Below are positions 7,713 to 20,904 of a DNA stretch of 64,000 nt, piece after piece. The stretch is taken from assembly GCF_001500045.1 (NCBI RefSeq), contig NZ_LQIX01000014.1:1-64000 (forward strand), written 5' to 3'. This DNA is from Mycobacterium sp. GA-1199. Lineage in GTDB: Bacteria > Actinomycetota > Actinomycetes > Mycobacteriales > Mycobacteriaceae. Numbering within the stretch: position 1 is the stretch's first letter; the number at the start of each line of letters is the position of its first letter. The position numbers and the translations under genes were made by a program. The notes under the pieces are model-generated. The model saw only the letters and a list, made by a program, of their open reading frames with translations. It did no database searches and was not told the DNA's origin.

Positions 7713-9296
7713 TCAGGCTCCGTCAACGCGATCGGCTGCCGCTTCCCCGACCAATTCCGCGGGTTCGTCGGCGTGCTCCTGCTTGCCGCCGATGAGTAGG
7801 CCAAGGAGCGCGCCGACCACGCAGACTGCAACCGTGACCAGGAAGATATCGCCGTACTGCAGCACGTAGGCCTCGCGATAGCGGGCCCCTTCGGCCGCCA
7901 GGCGTTCGGCAAGCGTGTCGGCCGGCGGAAACGGCAGAGTTTGTAGGTGCTGGTTGAGCCGATAGAGCCCCCACGCGGTGAGCGCGGCTAGGCCGATCAG
8001 CATGCCGATCATCCGTGCCACCACCACCGCCGCCGATGCGATGCCGTGCTGCGCGGCGGGCACCACCCGTAACGTCGCCGAGGTCAGCGGTCCGATCACC
8101 AAGCCCAGGCCGAGACCGGCGATCGCCAGATCGGTGTCGAGCACCGGCAGGGCGACGAACCCGAGGTCGTGGTGGGTGGTCAGCACGTCGGTGCCCCACA
8201 TCGAGATCAGGTAGTAACCGCCTCCGGCGATCAGCAGGCCGACGAAGGCCACCAGCCGGTCCCCGATGCGGGTCGCGACCCACCCGCCGATCACGGCGCC
8301 GATGGGCAGCGCGATCAGGAAGCGCAGCAGCAGGAGCACCGCGTCAGTCTGGTTCTTGCCGAGAACGCCCTGACCGAAGAGTTCCACGTTGACCAGCGTC
8401 ACCATCAGCGCCGCGCCCGCGCACAGGGACGCGCCCAGCGCAGCGAGGAATGGCCGGAAGTGCACACCGGCGGGTTCGATCAGACGTGTGCGGGAATACC
8501 GCTCCCAGACGAAGAAGGCCACCAGGGCCACCAGCGCGGCCAATAGCACCGGAAGTCCGTAACTCGGCAGGATCTTGCGACCGTCCGGTGCCGGGTTGTA
8601 CAGCCCGATCACCACCAGGCCCAGGGCGACGGCCAGCAGAACGCCGCCGACGACATCCACCCGTTCAGGATTCTCGGGTTTGAGGCGGGAGGGCAGGCTG
8701 AAGTGGATCAGCACCATCGCCACGGCGGCCAACGGCAGGTTGATCCAGAACACGTCGCGCCACGTGTTGAGCACCGCCACCACGGCGATGCCGTAGAGCG
8801 GACCCAGCACGCTGCCCAATTCCTGCGCGGCGCCGATCCCGCCGAGCACCGTGGCGCGGTTGCGGCTGGCCCACAGGTCTGCCGCCAACGCCAGTGTTAC
8901 CGGCAGCAGCGCGCCGCTGGCGACGCCTTGGATGGTGCGCCCGATCACCATCGGAAGCAGGTCATTCGACATCGCGGTGACGACGGAACCGACCGCGAAG
9001 CCTGCCAGGCTGACCTGGAGGATGAACTTGCGACCAAAACGGTCGGACGCCCGGCCCAGCAAGGGCATCGCGGCGATGTAACCGAGCAGGTAGCAGGTGA
9101 TGATCGGCGTCACCCTCTGCAGCTGATTGATCGGTATGCCGACGTCGACGATGATGTCTGTGATGATCGCGACGACGACATAGGTGTCGAGCGCGCCGAG
9201 CAGCACCGCGAGGCTGCCCGCGCTGATCGCGACTCGCCGATTCGACCTGTTGGTCAGAGCGGTTTCGGTGCGCGTGGCTCGTGTTGCCATCGACAT
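7713..9296 (-). CDS. p55: P55-type MFS efflux transporter
   Basis: The 527-residue protein has about 14 membrane helices (DHA2 type). MFS motifs are present: [10 protein letters not shown] in loop 2-3 and LGPLYGI after helix 5. It closely resembles the remembered M. tuberculosis Rv1410c: [46 protein letters not shown]55 works with LprG in moving triacylglycerides and lipoglycans to the outer envelope and affects drug susceptibility. The ATG at 9296 overlaps the lprG stop as TAATG, so translation is probably coupled. The C-terminus is charged and cytoplasmic. Confidence 0.95.
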   Translation of the reverse strand: MSMATRATRTETALTNRSNRRVAISAGSLAVLLGALDTYVVVAIITDIIVDVGIPINQLQRVTPIITCYLLGYIAAMPLLGRASDRFGRKFILQVSLAGFAVGSVVTAMSNDLLPMVIGRTIQGVASGALLPVTLALAADLWASRNRATVLGGIGAAQELGSVLGPLYGIAVVAVLNTWRDVFWINLPLAAVAMVLIHFSLPSRLKPENPERVDVVGGVLLAVALGLVVIGLYNPAPDGRKILPSYGLPVLLAALVALVAFFVWERYSRTRLIEPAGVHFRPFLAALGASLCAGAALMVTLVNVELFGQGVLGKNQTDAVLLLLRFLIALPIGAVIGGWVATRIGDRLVAFVGLLIAGGGYYLISMWGTDVLTTHHDLGFVALPVLDTDLAIAGLGLGLVIGPLTSATLRVVPAAQHGIASAAVVVARMIGMLIGLAALTAWGLYRLNQHLQTLPFPPADTLAERLAAEGARYREAYVLQYGDIFLVTVAVCVVGALLGLLIGGKQEHADEPAELVGEAAADRVDGA

Positions 9297-10000
9297 TAGG
9301 CGGCCGGCGGCTTGGTGACCGTTACCGGTTTGCCCCATTCCGACACCGTCATGGTGACGCTGCTGTCCGAGTCGATCTGCAACTTGACCTGGGACAATTT
9401 GTGATCGCCGTCTTCAGCGATCCATGCAGTCCCGGGCGCAGGACCGGTCATTTCGAGCTGCGGCGCGATCTTGTTGACCGCATCGGCGCTGACGTTGCCG
9501 GTGACGCGGACGGTCTCTACGCCGTTGACCGGTTCGCGGCCTTCGGCCTTCGGGTCGGAGAAGTTGTCCAATACGTTGCCCAAACCGGTCTCGGGGTTGA
9601 GTATCAGCGAAGCGTCGTAGATGTCGACGGCGGGACCGAAGTTCGACAACTGGCCCCCGGGAGTCAACGTGGCGTAGAGGTCGCCCCCAAAGACCACGAA
9701 CTCAACGCCCTCAATACGCTGGCCCCCCATCAGCAGGTTGACCTTCCCTTGGGCAGTGAACGTGGGCGCGTTGCTCAAGTCGCCCTCGAGCAACTCGATG
9801 GGCAGCTTCTCGATCGTGCCGTCCACCGTCAGCTTGAGGTGTGCGCTCGTTTGCTTCTTGGTGGTTTCGCTGGACTGCTGCAGCAGGGTCGCGCCGTCGG
9901 GAAGGTCCTTCGTGGATTCCTCCGATGCAGAGGAACAACCCGCAAGCAGGGCGATGGCGGCGACGAGGGCGGCGAAGATCGTCAGGGGACGCATGGGCAT
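9296..10000 (-). CDS. lprG: Lipoprotein LprG (lipid/lipoglycan carrier)
   Basis: A short signal peptide ends in lipobox LLAGC (Cys22 counted from the start at 10000). The mature domain matches the LppX_LprAFG fold and aligns along its length with the remembered M. tuberculosis LprG ([33 protein letters not shown] at the end). The total is 234 residues against 236. LprG binds triacylated glycolipids in a hydrophobic cavity and passes them on, with P55 downstream as partner. A TACGAT hexamer 6 bases before the ATG at 10000 favours that start over the ATG at 9994. Confidence 0.95.
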   Translation of the reverse strand: MPMRPLTIFAALVAAIALLAGCSSASEESTKDLPDGATLLQQSSETTKKQTSAHLKLTVDGTIEKLPIELLEGDLSNAPTFTAQGKVNLLMGGQRIEGVEFVVFGGDLYATLTPGGQLSNFGPAVDIYDASLILNPETGLGNVLDNFSDPKAEGREPVNGVETVRVTGNVSADAVNKIAPQLEMTGPAPGTAWIAEDGDHKLSQVKLQIDSDSSVTMTVSEWGKPVTVTKPPAA

Positions 10001-10006
10001 GACTGC

Positions 10007-10012
10007 ATCGTA
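10007..10012 (-). promoter_or_regulatory. Predicted -10 hexamer of lprG-p55 (leaderless)
   Basis: TACGAT on the minus strand ends exactly 6 bases before the lprG ATG at 10000. It is one of the best -10 matches in the window. Confidence 0.6.
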
Positions 10013-10091
10013 GAGGGTCCGACCGTCTGAACTCGGCGCGCGGGGCGCAGCCTGGGCGTACGGGCACGTGCCGCGCAAAGGGTCACCTCGA

Positions 10092-10097
10092 TAGTCT
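10092..10097 (+). promoter_or_regulatory. Predicted -10 hexamer of ribE (leaderless)
   Basis: TAGTCT ends 6 bases before the ribE GTG. No FMN riboswitch elements are visible in the 103 bases between lprG and ribE. Confidence 0.6.
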
Positions 10098-10103
10098 GGC
10101 GAG

Positions 10104-10703
10104 GTGTTCACCGGAATCGTCGAAGAGGTCGGCGAGGTCGTCGGTAAGGGAGATCTCGGCGATTTCGCCCGGCTCGCCATCCGCGGGCCGCTCGTCACCT
10201 CGGATGCCCGCCACGGTGACTCGATCGCGGTGAACGGCGTCTGTCTGACCGTCGTCGAAGTGGGCCCGGATGGAACGTTCACCACCGATGTGATCGGGGA
10301 GACGTTGAACCGGTCGAGCCTGGGCCGTCTCGCGGTGGGCAGCCCGGTAAACCTCGAGCGTGCGGCGGCGGTGAACAGCCGTCTCGGCGGGCACATCGTG
10401 CAGGGCCACGTCGACGGCACGGGTCACGTGATCGCGCGCACACCCTCGGAGCGCTGGGTCGTGGTGCGCATCGCGCTTCCGACCGCGCTGTCGCGGTATG
10501 TCGTGGAGAAGGGCTCCATCACCGTCGACGGCGTCTCGCTGACGGTGTCCGGGCTCGGCCACGACTGGTTCGAGGTGTCGTTGATCCCGACGACGCTCGA
10601 TCTCACGATTCTCGGCCGCGCCGAGGTCGGCACGCTGGTCAACCTCGAGGTGGACGTGATCGCCAAGTACGTCGAGAGGCTGCTGTCTCCCCAAAGCGAT
10701 TGA
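10104..10703 (+). CDS. ribE: Riboflavin synthase, alpha chain
   Basis: The enzyme converts two molecules of 6,7-dimethyl-8-ribityllumazine into riboflavin, the last step of the pathway. The 199-residue protein has the two tandem lumazine-binding barrels: MFTGIVEEVGEV opens the first and GHIVQGHVDGTGHV the second. NGVCLTV and DGVSLTV are the paired repeat motifs. It is called ribC in M. tuberculosis (Rv1412). The GTG start follows a -10 hexamer with no leader. Lumazine synthase (ribH) lies 1.9 kb downstream. Confidence 0.96.
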   Translation: MFTGIVEEVGEVVGKGDLGDFARLAIRGPLVTSDARHGDSIAVNGVCLTVVEVGPDGTFTTDVIGETLNRSSLGRLAVGSPVNLERAAAVNSRLGGHIVQGHVDGTGHVIARTPSERWVVVRIALPTALSRYVVEKGSITVDGVSLTVSGLGHDWFEVSLIPTTLDLTILGRAEVGTLVNLEVDVIAKYVERLLSPQSD

Positions 10704-10741
10704 CTCGCTGCCACTTTCACACCGGCGGTCTCACCCGGGGG

Positions 10742-11068
10742 CTAGTAGCCGAGCGGCCCGCGGAACTGCTGCATGACGTCGAAGAAGTCGCTGACCTGAG
10801 TGGTGGTCGGAACGAATTCGTTGAAGAACCGGTCGACCGCACCCATTTGATCGGGCGGGGCCATGTTTCGGGGCACGTATTGCCGCCACATGCCTTCGAG
10901 CACCCCCACCGCCGGGATGACGTCGGAAGCGGTGGTGCTGGGCCCGGGAGGTGCGATATCGGCCGGCTGAGCGGCCGCCTGCGGCGCGGCGGAAAGGAAG
11001 AGACCGGAGGCGGCCACGGCGCACGCGGCGAAGAGCAGCCTCGAGACGGTGAGACGTGACGCATTCAT
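10742..11068 (-). CDS. Small secreted protein of unknown function
   Basis: The 108-residue product has a clear Sec signal peptide (basic N-terminus, hydrophobic AACAVAASGLFLSAAP, likely cleavage after AAA near residue 33). A mature part of about 75 residues follows, rich in Pro, Phe and Met, with no cysteine. It would be exported. An AAAGGGA site stands before the ATG at 11068. I do not recognise a domain. It is divergent from ribBA and convergent with ribE, whose stop is only 38 bases away. Confidence 0.75.
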   Translation of the reverse strand: MNASRLTVSRLLFAACAVAASGLFLSAAPQAAAQPADIAPPGPSTTASDVIPAVGVLEGMWRQYVPRNMAPPDQMGAVDRFFNEFVPTTTQVSDFFDVMQQFRGPLGY

Positions 11069-11235
11069 ATGAGTCCCTTTGAGCGTGACCAGGAAACGTA
11101 GCGTAGACATCCGGCGACTCGGCCGAGGAACAATCCCGAAAATACACAGAGGTTCCATACTCTGCCGCCGACGCCGAAAGCGAGGGTAAACGTCCAGCTC
11201 AGCGGCCTGGCAATAAGTTTTGGACCCCGGTGGTT

Positions 11236-11241
11236 CATACT
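11236..11241 (+). promoter_or_regulatory. Predicted -10 hexamer of ribBA (leaderless)
   Basis: CATACT ends 6 bases before the GTG at 11248. The 179-base gap from 11069 to 11247 should also hold the promoter of the divergent secreted-protein gene. No FMN riboswitch was seen in it. Confidence 0.5.
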
Positions 11242-11247
11242 GATGTG

Positions 11248-13475
<2,228 letters not shown>

Positions 13476-13489
<14 letters not shown>

Positions 13490-13943
13490 GCGACATCGCG
13501 AGTTCGTCGAGCCCGGAGGTGGTTTGGTCGGGGGCGACGGTGAACCCGATGCTCTCGTAGACCTGACGTGCCGCCGCGTTGCTAGTCGCCACCCGTAACC
13601 GAACCGTGTGCGCGTTGTTGATGCGCGCCCAGTCGACGGCCGCGGCGACCAGCCACCGGGCCAGGCCGCGGCCCCGCGCCGCGGGTTCCAGCCACAGCGA
13701 GTACAGGTATACGGTCTCGCGGTTCTCCTGCTGCGCCCCGATCATGCCGATGGGACGGTCGCCGTCGAAAGCGACGAATTGGGCATGGTCGCGCAACCGC
13801 CGCCGCCACTGCGCTGCGGTGAAGGTTGCCTCGTCCCGGTAGCTCGGATCCTGTTCACCGAGCGAGTCGGCCAGCGCCCGCAAGCGCAGAACCGCGAAAG
13901 TCTGCCAGTCGGTTTCGCAGAGGTGGGCGACGCGTTCGGTCAT
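13476..13943 (-). CDS. GNAT family N-acetyltransferase
   Basis: The 155-residue protein has the GNAT fold. A central LYSLWLEPAARGRGLARWLV carries the acetyl-CoA pyrophosphate loop (RGRGLA), followed by VRLRVATSNAAARQVYESIGF. An N-terminal segment with ALADSLGEQDPSYRDEATFT may bind the acceptor. The acceptor is unknown. The ATG overlaps the stop of the gamma-glutamyltransferase gene by 4 bases, so both are probably expressed together. Confidence 0.88.
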
Positions 13944-15898
13944 CGGGTGTCGCCCATGACCAACCCTTCCCGGCGCGGATCCGCCCCGCCGATGAGGCCT
14001 GTGCTGTCCCGGGTGATTGTCGACAGGCCGCTTGATTGGTCGGCCAGGTCCACCTGATGGCCGAGTGCGCGCAACCCCTGCACCAGCGGGTCGTGGTCAC
14101 CGTCATCGGAGGTGTCGATGATCGGATGCTCACCGCCGACGTTGGTCTTCGGCGTGTTCGCCGCGCCGAAGTCGACCATCGAGACCGCCTGCTGCGGGTC
14201 GAGTCCCCAATCCAGCATTCCGACAATGGTTTTCGCCACGAACTGGATGATCACGGCACCGCCGGGCGAGCCCAGGACCGCGTACAGGCGCCCACTCTCT
14301 TCGGGCCGGCCCTGCGCCTGGTCGAAGATCAGCGTCGGTGCCATCGTGCTGCGGGGTCGCTTACCGGGCTGGATCCGGTTGGCCACCGGTGCACCGTCGG
14401 GGCCTGTCGGCTCGGCCGAGAAATCGGTGAGCTGGTTGTTGAGGAGGAACCCGTCGACCATGTGGAACGAACCGAATGCCGATTCGACCGTGGTGGTCAA
14501 CGACGCGGCGTTGCCCTGTGAGTCGACGATGCTGACCTGGCTGGTGCCGTGTTCCGGGACGGGCGGTGCGGGGCTGGTCGGCGGGCCGAACTCACCGGGT
14601 TTCGCGGTGCCCATGCTGTGCTGTTCGGAGATCAGCGCCGCCCGCCCGGCGAGGTAGTCGCTGCCCAGCAGCGTGTCGGATGAGGCGCCGGGCAGCGGCA
14701 CGAAATCGGTGTCGGCGACGTACTTGTCGCGGTCGGCGTAGGCCAGTCGTTCCGCTTCGGATATGAGGTGTACACCCATGACCGACGGCCGGCCGCCGTT
14801 GAGGTCGACGTCACCCGGTTTGTGATCGGCCATCGGGAAGTGTTCGAGGATGCCGAGCGTCGCCAGGACGGCGATGCCGCCGGACGACGGCGGCGGCATC
14901 CCGCAGATCTCCCGTCCGCGGTACGGCCTGCACAGCGGTTCGCGTTCCTTGACCGTGTAGCCCGCGAGGTCTTCGACGGTCATCAGGCTCGGCGTCCGGC
15001 CACCGGATCCGTCGGCCGCCGCGGCGACGATGTCGCGGGCGATGGCTCCCGTGTAGAACGACGCGGGGTCGGTTGCGATGACGCCCAACGTCTTCGAGTA
15101 TGCCGGGTTGGTCAGCCGGGTGCCCTCGGTCTTGGGGCTGCCATCGTCGTTGAGGAAGTATTCGGCGGCTTGGCGGTCGCGCTTGAGTTCGGGTGCCGCG
15201 TCATCGATGGCCGCCGCAAGCCTCGGGCTGATGTCGAAGCCGTCGTCGGCCATCGTGACTGCGGGGGCGAACAGGTCACGCCAGCCCGTCTTGCCGTGAT
15301 CGGCGTGAACTTCGGTCAGCATCCGGACGATGCCGGGCACACCGATCGAGCGGCCCGAGGCCCTGGCGTCCGGCTTGGGCTCCGTGCGGTCGGTTTCCGA
15401 CACCCAGCGCAGGTAATTCTCCGTGGCCGCGGCCGGCGCGATCTCACGACCGTCGTAGGCCTGCACCTCACCGGAGGCGGCGTCGAAGTAGAGCAGGAAG
15501 CCGCCGCCGCCGAGGCCGGAGGCCTGCGGCTCGACGAGGCCGAGAACGGCCTGCGCGGTGACGAGCGCGTCCGCCGCGGTGCCGCCGTCGCGGAGCACCT
15601 CACACGCGGCCTGCGTGGCCAGCGGATTCGCGGTGACCACCGAATAGCTGCTGGTGCGCACCGGCGTCATGTCGGTGCGGTAACCCGTGGCCACTTCGGG
15701 ATTCACGGAGATGTCGCGGGAGGTCGGTGGCGAACCGGGAGAGGGGGCGGCGGTGGTCTTGGCCACCGGGGTGCCGTTCGCGACGATCGCGCACGGTCCG
15801 GCGGCCTCGGGCTCGCCGTCGTCGGTGGAGCAGCCGGCGAACACCAGCACCAACCCGGTCAGCGGGGCCATCACCTTGGTCAGCGACGAGATCCGCAT
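13940..15898 (-). CDS. ggt: Gamma-glutamyltranspeptidase lipoprotein
   Basis: The enzyme cleaves or transfers the gamma-glutamyl group of glutathione-like compounds outside the cytoplasmic membrane. The 652-residue precursor starts with a lipoprotein signal (LVFAGC, Cys23). The N-terminal subunit has [20 protein letters not shown] and [12 protein letters not shown]. The autoprocessing Thr is in [15 protein letters not shown] (about residue 451), followed by the GGAVIIQF region. Mycobacteria use mycothiol rather than glutathione, so the natural substrate is uncertain. A TACCGT hexamer 6 bases before the ATG at 15898 supports this start. The GNAT gene follows in an ATGA overlap. Confidence 0.93.
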   Translation of the reverse strand: MRISSLTKVMAPLTGLVLVFAGCSTDDGEPEAAGPCAIVANGTPVAKTTAAPSPGSPPTSRDISVNPEVATGYRTDMTPVRTSSYSVVTANPLATQAACEVLRDGGTAADALVTAQAVLGLVEPQASGLGGGGFLLYFDAASGEVQAYDGREIAPAAATENYLRWVSETDRTEPKPDARASGRSIGVPGIVRMLTEVHADHGKTGWRDLFAPAVTMADDGFDISPRLAAAIDDAAPELKRDRQAAEYFLNDDGSPKTEGTRLTNPAYSKTLGVIATDPASFYTGAIARDIVAAAADGSGGRTPSLMTVEDLAGYTVKEREPLCRPYRGREICGMPPPSSGGIAVLATLGILEHFPMADHKPGDVDLNGGRPSVMGVHLISEAERLAYADRDKYVADTDFVPLPGASSDTLLGSDYLAGRAALISEQHSMGTAKPGEFGPPTSPAPPVPEHGTSQVSIVDSQGNAASLTTTVESAFGSFHMVDGFLLNNQLTDFSAEPTGPDGAPVANRIQPGKRPRSTMAPTLIFDQAQGRPEESGRLYAVLGSPGGAVIIQFVAKTIVGMLDWGLDPQQAVSMVDFGAANTPKTNVGGEHPIIDTSDDGDHDPLVQGLRALGHQVDLADQSSGLSTITRDSTGLIGGADPRREGLVMGDTR

Positions 15899-15904
15899 CA
15901 CTCG

Positions 15905-15910
15905 ACGGTA
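15905..15910 (-). promoter_or_regulatory. Predicted -10 hexamer of ggt (leaderless)
   Basis: TACCGT on the minus strand ends 6 bases before the ggt ATG. The ggt and uvrC start codons are only 53 bases apart, so the two promoters interleave. Confidence 0.5.
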
Positions 15911-15938
15911 GTGGATCGGGGCGGTCGGAACGCGGCAG

Positions 15939-15944
15939 TAACCT
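15939..15944 (+). promoter_or_regulatory. Predicted -10 hexamer of uvrC (leaderless)
   Basis: TAACCT ends 7 bases before the uvrC GTG at 15952, with no ribosome site between. No LexA box is visible here. Confidence 0.45.
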
Positions 15945-15951
15945 GGATTCC

Positions 15952-17946
15952 GTGCCCGATCCATCGACGTACCGACCCGCTCCCGGGTCGATCCCCGTCG
16001 AACCGGGCGTCTACCGATTCCGCGACCCGCACGGCAGGGTGATCTACGTCGGCAAGGCGAAGAGCCTGCGCAGCCGACTGAACTCCTACTTCGCCGACGT
16101 CGTGAACCTGGCGCCGCGCACCCGTCAGATGGTGATGTCGGCGGGCAGCGTCGAGTGGACGGTGGTCAACACCGAAGTCGAGGCGCTACAGCTCGAATAC
16201 AACTGGATCAAGGAGTTCGATCCGCGATTCAACATCCGGTATCGAGACGACAAGTCCTACCCGGTGCTCGCGGTCACGCTCAACGAGGAGTACCCGCGGC
16301 TGATGGTGTATCGCGGGGCGCGGCGCAAGGGCGTCCGGTACTTCGGACCCTATTCGCATGCGTGGGCGATCCGCGAAACCCTCGACCTCCTGACGCGCGT
16401 TTTCCCGGCCCGTACGTGTTCTGCAGGAGTGTTCAAGCGCCACAGGCAAATCGATAGGCCCTGCCTGCTCGGCTACATCGACAAGTGTTCGGCTCCCTGC
16501 ATCGGTCGGGTGAGCGCCGAAGAGCACCGCCAGATCGTCCTCGATTTCTGCGACTTCCTCGCCGGTAAGACCGATCGGTTGATCCGCGACCTGGAACACC
16601 AGATGAACGAGGCCGCCGAGGAACTCGATTTCGAGAGGGCTGCACGCCTGCGCGACGACATCGGCGCTCTCAAACGGGCGCTGGAGAAACAGGCGGTGGT
16701 GTTCGGCGACGGCACCGACGCCGACGTGGTGGCATTCGCCGACGACGAACTGGAAGCGGCGGTGCAGGTCTTCCACGTCCGCGGGGGCCGGGTGCGCGGC
16801 CAGCGCGGCTGGATCGTGGAAAAGTCCGGGGAGACGGGAGAATCAAGCCAGGAACGCCTGGTGGAACAGTTTCTGACGCAGTTCTACGGTGATCAGGCCG
16901 AATTGGGCGACGCCAGTGACAGCGGCGGCGACGAGGCGACCAATCCCGTTCCGCGCCAGGTGCTGGTTCCGTGCCTGCCCAGCAACTCCGACGAATTGGC
17001 GGCCTGGCTCAGCCAGTTGCGCGGCTCTCGGGTGTCGTTGCGCGTGCCGCAGCGCGGTGACAAGCGCGCGCTTGCCGAGACGGTCCGTCGCAATGCGCAG
17101 GATGCGCTCACCCAGCACAAGCTCAAGCGCGCGGGTGACTTCACCGCGAGAACCGCTGCGCTGCAGAGTATTCAGGATGCGTTGGGGCTGGCCGAGGCGC
17201 CGTTGCGCATCGAGTGCGTCGACATCAGCCACGTACAGGGCACCGATGTGGTGGCCTCGCTGGTCGTCTTCGAGGACGGCTTACCGCGCAAGTCCGATTA
17301 CCGGCACTACGCGATCCGTGAGGCCGCGGGCGAGGGCCGCTCCGACGACGTCGCGTCGATCGCCGAGGTGACCAGGCGCCGGTTCTACCGTCACCTGCAC
17401 GACGTGCAGCATCCGACAGAGCTCTCTGCGGAAGGGAAGTCGCGAAAGTTCGCCTACCCGCCCAATCTGTTCGTCGTCGATGGTGGTGCGCCACAGGTCA
17501 ACGCCGCACAGGCGGTGCTCGACGAACTGGGCATCGCCGACGTGGCTGTGATCGGGCTGGCCAAGCGCCTGGAAGAGGTGTGGGTTCCGTCGGAGCCCGA
17601 CCCGCTGATCATGCCGCGCAACAGTGAGGGGCTCTACCTCCTGCAGCGTGTTCGTGACGAGGCACACCGGTTCGCCATCGCCTATCACCGCAGCAAGCGT
17701 TCCAAGCGGATGACCGCTTCGGCGCTTGACTCGGTTCGAGGGCTCGGTGAGCATCGCCGGAAAGCACTGGTCACCCACTTCGGTTCGGTGGCCCGGTTGA
17801 AGGAGGCGTCGATCGAGGAGATCACCGCGGTACCCGGCATCGGTGTCGCCACCGCCCGCGCCGTGCTTGACGCGCTCGGCGTACCGCCCGAAAGCGACAC
17901 GCCCGAGCCGGCCGTCGACGATGATCAGAGCAGGGTATCGGGATGA
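15952..17946 (+). CDS. uvrC: Excinuclease ABC subunit C
   Basis: UvrC makes both incisions in nucleotide excision repair after UvrA/UvrB find the lesion. The 664-residue protein begins [19 protein letters not shown] and has the GIY-YIG nuclease ([22 protein letters not shown], about 17-95). It then has a Cys cluster ([27 protein letters not shown]; four Cys that bind Fe-S in E. coli UvrC), a UvrB-binding UVR helix near 220, the RNase H-like domain ([24 protein letters not shown]) and C-terminal helix-hairpin-helix motifs. The stop overlaps rapZ by 4 bases. Confidence 0.97.
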   Translation: MPDPSTYRPAPGSIPVEPGVYRFRDPHGRVIYVGKAKSLRSRLNSYFADVVNLAPRTRQMVMSAGSVEWTVVNTEVEALQLEYNWIKEFDPRFNIRYRDDKSYPVLAVTLNEEYPRLMVYRGARRKGVRYFGPYSHAWAIRETLDLLTRVFPARTCSAGVFKRHRQIDRPCLLGYIDKCSAPCIGRVSAEEHRQIVLDFCDFLAGKTDRLIRDLEHQMNEAAEELDFERAARLRDDIGALKRALEKQAVVFGDGTDADVVAFADDELEAAVQVFHVRGGRVRGQRGWIVEKSGETGESSQERLVEQFLTQFYGDQAELGDASDSGGDEATNPVPRQVLVPCLPSNSDELAAWLSQLRGSRVSLRVPQRGDKRALAETVRRNAQDALTQHKLKRAGDFTARTAALQSIQDALGLAEAPLRIECVDISHVQGTDVVASLVVFEDGLPRKSDYRHYAIREAAGEGRSDDVASIAEVTRRRFYRHLHDVQHPTELSAEGKSRKFAYPPNLFVVDGGAPQVNAAQAVLDELGIADVAVIGLAKRLEEVWVPSEPDPLIMPRNSEGLYLLQRVRDEAHRFAIAYHRSKRSKRMTASALDSVRGLGEHRRKALVTHFGSVARLKEASIEEITAVPGIGVATARAVLDALGVPPESDTPEPAVDDDQSRVSG

Positions 17947-18857
17947 CGGACCAGGGAATGCACGAGGAGCTTCGCGACGAGGCCAACGCCGACTCCGGCA
18001 TCGACGTGGTTCTGGTCACCGGCCTCTCGGGCGCGGGCCGGGGCACCGCGGCCAAGGTGCTCGAGGATCTGGGGTGGTACGTCGCCGACAACCTTCCGCC
18101 GGAACTGATAGCGCAGATGGTCGAGTTGGGGCTGGCGGCCGGCTCGCGGATCACCCAGCTGGCGGTGGTGATGGACGTGCGCTCGCGCGGTTTCACCGGA
18201 GACCTGGACTGGGTGCGCAACGAGCTCGCGACCCGCAACATCGCGCCGCGGGTGCTCTTTCTGGACGCTTCTGACGAGAGCCTGGTGCGTCGCTACGAAC
18301 AGAACCGCCGGAGTCATCCGCTGCAGGGCAATCAGACTCTGGCAGAAGGTATTGCGGCCGAGCGTGCGCTGTTGGCGCCGGTGCGCGCGTCGGCCGATCT
18401 GGTGATCGACACCTCCTCGCTGTCGGTGCCCGCGCTGCGCGAGAGCATCGAACGCGCCTTCGGTGGCGAGACCGTCGCGCACACGAATGTCACGGTCGAG
18501 TCGTTCGGCTACAAGTACGGGTTGCCGATGGACGCCGACACCGTGATGGACGTCCGGTTCCTGCCGAACCCGCACTGGGTGGACGACCTACGCCCGCACA
18601 GCGGTCAGCATCCCGCGGTCCGCGACTATGTTCTCGGGCAACCCGGTGCGGGCGACTTCCTGGAGACCTACCATCGGCTGCTCGACGTAGTCATCGACGG
18701 ATACCGCCGCGAGGGGAAGCGATATATGACCGTCGCCATCGGATGCACCGGCGGCAAACATCGAAGCGTGGCGATCGCCGAGGCACTGGCGGCGCGGCTG
18801 CAGGGCGGTGATGACCTGACGGTGCGGGTGCTGCACCGGGATCTGGGTCGCGAATGA
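17943..18857 (+). CDS. rapZ: RNase adapter / nucleotide-binding protein RapZ (YvcJ)
   Basis: The 304-residue protein has Walker [12 protein letters not shown] near residue 29 and the family's C-terminal [19 protein letters not shown] signature. In E. coli RapZ guides RNase E to a small RNA that controls GlmS. In Gram-positives YvcJ is a nucleotide-hydrolysing protein of less clear role. The GlmZ circuit is not known in actinobacteria, so the exact target here is open. It overlaps uvrC and yvcK by 4 bases each, giving the conserved uvrC-rapZ-yvcK-whiA operon. Confidence 0.93.
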   Translation: MTDQGMHEELRDEANADSGIDVVLVTGLSGAGRGTAAKVLEDLGWYVADNLPPELIAQMVELGLAAGSRITQLAVVMDVRSRGFTGDLDWVRNELATRNIAPRVLFLDASDESLVRRYEQNRRSHPLQGNQTLAEGIAAERALLAPVRASADLVIDTSSLSVPALRESIERAFGGETVAHTNVTVESFGYKYGLPMDADTVMDVRFLPNPHWVDDLRPHSGQHPAVRDYVLGQPGAGDFLETYHRLLDVVIDGYRREGKRYMTVAIGCTGGKHRSVAIAEALAARLQGGDDLTVRVLHRDLGRE

Positions 18858-19891
18858 CTTCATCTGATTCGCGGCTCGCCGCGGTGCGCATCGTTGCACT
18901 CGGTGGCGGACACGGGCTCTATGCGACCTTGTCGGCGGCGCGCAGGCTGACACCGCACGTGACGGCCATCGTCACGGTCGCCGACGACGGCGGCTCGTCG
19001 GGCCGGCTGCGCAACGAGCTCGATGTCGTGCCCCCGGGTGACCTTCGAATGGCATTGGCCGCGTTGGCATCCGACAGCCCACATGGCCGACTGTGGGCGA
19101 CGATCATCCAGCACCGGTTCGGTGGCAGCGGGGCGTTGGCCGGACATCCGATCGGCAACCTGCTGCTGGCCGGCCTCAGCGAGGTCTTGGCCGACCCGGT
19201 CGCCGCGCTCGACGAACTCGGCCGCATCCTCGGCGTGAAGGGTCGCGTGCTTCCCATGTGCCCGATGGGGCTCGGCATCGAGGCCGACGTGGCGGGTTTG
19301 GAATCCGACCCCCGCATGAGCCGGGTCATCCGCGGACAGGTGGCGATCGCGACGACCGTGGGCAAGGTCCGCCGCGTGCGGCTGTTGCCCGGGGATCCGC
19401 CCGCCACCCGGCAGGCCGTGGACGCGATCATGGCGGCAGATCTGGTGGTGCTGGGCCCCGGCTCGTGGTTCACCAGCGTCATCCCGCATGTGTTGGTTCC
19501 CGAGCTGGCGGCGGCGCTGCAAGCGACCGCGGCACGCAGGGCTCTGGTGCTCAACCTGGTGGCCGAACCGGGGGAGACGGCGGGCTTCTCGGTCGAGCGC
19601 CACATTCACGTTTTGTCGCAGCATGCGCCCGACTTCACCGTGCACGACATCATCGTCGACGCCAGCCGAGTGCCCAGCGAGCGCGAGCGCGAGCAACTGC
19701 GCCGAACCGCGAACATCCTTCGTGCTCAAGTTCAGTTTGCTGACGTATCCAGACCTGGTACACCTTTACATGACCCGGCGCGGTTGGCCGCGGCATTGGA
19801 AGGTGTGCGTCTTCGCGGCGCCGCCGCTCCGGCGCCGGCAATGCCCACGTCGACAGCGAATGGACCGAGAGGTGACGACCCGTGGCGATGA
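18854..19891 (+). CDS. yvcK: YvcK/CuvA family protein
   Basis: The 345-residue protein has the CofD-like fold: [19 protein letters not shown] at the N-terminus, [16 protein letters not shown] for nucleotide-sugar or phosphate contact, and [15 protein letters not shown]. YvcK/CuvA proteins bind UDP-GlcNAc in B. subtilis and are required in mycobacteria for normal cell shape and growth on some carbon sources. The C-terminal 30 residues are Pro/Ala-rich and look disordered. The stop overlaps the whiA start by 10 bases. Confidence 0.93.
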   Translation: MTSSDSRLAAVRIVALGGGHGLYATLSAARRLTPHVTAIVTVADDGGSSGRLRNELDVVPPGDLRMALAALASDSPHGRLWATIIQHRFGGSGALAGHPIGNLLLAGLSEVLADPVAALDELGRILGVKGRVLPMCPMGLGIEADVAGLESDPRMSRVIRGQVAIATTVGKVRRVRLLPGDPPATRQAVDAIMAADLVVLGPGSWFTSVIPHVLVPELAAALQATAARRALVLNLVAEPGETAGFSVERHIHVLSQHAPDFTVHDIIVDASRVPSEREREQLRRTANILRAQVQFADVSRPGTPLHDPARLAAALEGVRLRGAAAPAPAMPTSTANGPRGDDPWR

Positions 19892-20865
19892 CAGCCGAGG
19901 TCAAGGATGAGTTGAGTCGGCTGATCGTCAACTCGGTCAGCGCTCGGCGCGCTGAGGTCGCCTCCCTGCTGCGGTTCGCCGGCGGACTGCACATCGTTTC
20001 GGGCCGCGTGGTCGTCGAGGCGGAGGTCGATCTCGGGATCATCGCCCGGCGGCTACGCAAAGACATCTACGACCTGTACGGCTACAACGCCACGGTGCAC
20101 GTCGTGTCGGCCAGCGGGATCCGCAAGAGCACCCGGTACGTGGTGCGGGTGGCCAAGGACGGCGAGGCGTTGGCCAGGCAGACCGGTCTGCTCGATCTGC
20201 GGGGCCGCCCGGTACGCGGGCTGCCGGCCCAAGTGGTCGGCGGCAGCGTGGCCGACGCCGAAGCAGCTTGGCGCGGAGCATTTCTGGCGCATGGATCGCT
20301 CACCGAACCGGGACGCTCGTCGGCGTTGGAAGTCAGCTGTCCGGGTCCGGAGGCCGCACTGGCACTTGTCGGCGCCGCCCGCAGGCTGGGGGTGAGCGCG
20401 AAAGCACGCGAGGTGCGCGGTACCGACCGGGTGGTGGTGCGCGACGGTGAGGCGATCGGTGCGCTGTTGACGCGGATGGGCGCCCAGGACACCCGGTTGA
20501 CGTGGGAAGAGCGTCGGATGCGACGCGAGGTTCGGGCCACCGCCAACCGGCTGGCCAACTTCGACGACGCCAACCTGCGGCGCTCGGCGCGCGCGGCCGT
20601 CGCCGCGGCCGCCCGCGTGGAACGGGCGCTGGAGATTCTCGGCGACACGGTGCCGGATCATCTCGCTTCCGCGGGCAAGCTGCGCGTCGAGCACCGGCAG
20701 GCGTCGTTGGAGGAATTGGGCCGGCTCGCCGATCCGCCGATGACGAAAGACGCTGTAGCGGGCCGCATTCGCCGGTTGCTGTCCATGGCCGACCGCAAGG
20801 CCAAGCAGGACGGAATTCCCGACACCGAGGCGGCCGTCACCCCGGACCTGCTCGAGGACGCCTAA
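19882..20865 (+). CDS. whiA: Sporulation/cell-division regulator WhiA
   Basis: The 327-residue protein combines an N-terminal LAGLIDADG-like domain ([36 protein letters not shown]) with a C-terminal helix-turn-helix ([25 protein letters not shown]). It has no homing-endonuclease catalytic acids. WhiA is a conserved DNA-binding regulator linked to division and chromosome segregation. Its function in non-sporulating mycobacteria is less defined. It is nearly identical in length and motifs to M. tuberculosis Rv1423 from recall. A possible weak hairpin with TTCGCC (20871) and GGCGAA (20893) arms follows the stop. Confidence 0.95.
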   Translation: MAMTAEVKDELSRLIVNSVSARRAEVASLLRFAGGLHIVSGRVVVEAEVDLGIIARRLRKDIYDLYGYNATVHVVSASGIRKSTRYVVRVAKDGEALARQTGLLDLRGRPVRGLPAQVVGGSVADAEAAWRGAFLAHGSLTEPGRSSALEVSCPGPEAALALVGAARRLGVSAKAREVRGTDRVVVRDGEAIGALLTRMGAQDTRLTWEERRMRREVRATANRLANFDDANLRRSARAAVAAAARVERALEILGDTVPDHLASAGKLRVEHRQASLEELGRLADPPMTKDAVAGRIRRLLSMADRKAKQDGIPDTEAAVTPDLLEDA

Positions 20866-20904
20866 CTCGATTCGCCATACGGCGGGCATTTCGGCGAAAA
20901 GCGT

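Noticed and set aside
10001..11247. FMN riboswitch before ribE or ribBA
   Set aside because: I looked for the conserved AGGGG and GGTGAAATTCC-type elements in both leaders and found none. The predicted transcripts are leaderless, leaving no room for a riboswitch.
20866..20904. Rho-independent terminator after whiA
   Set aside because: The TTCGCC/GGCGAA arms have a 16-base loop and no T-tract, so it is too weak to list as a feature.
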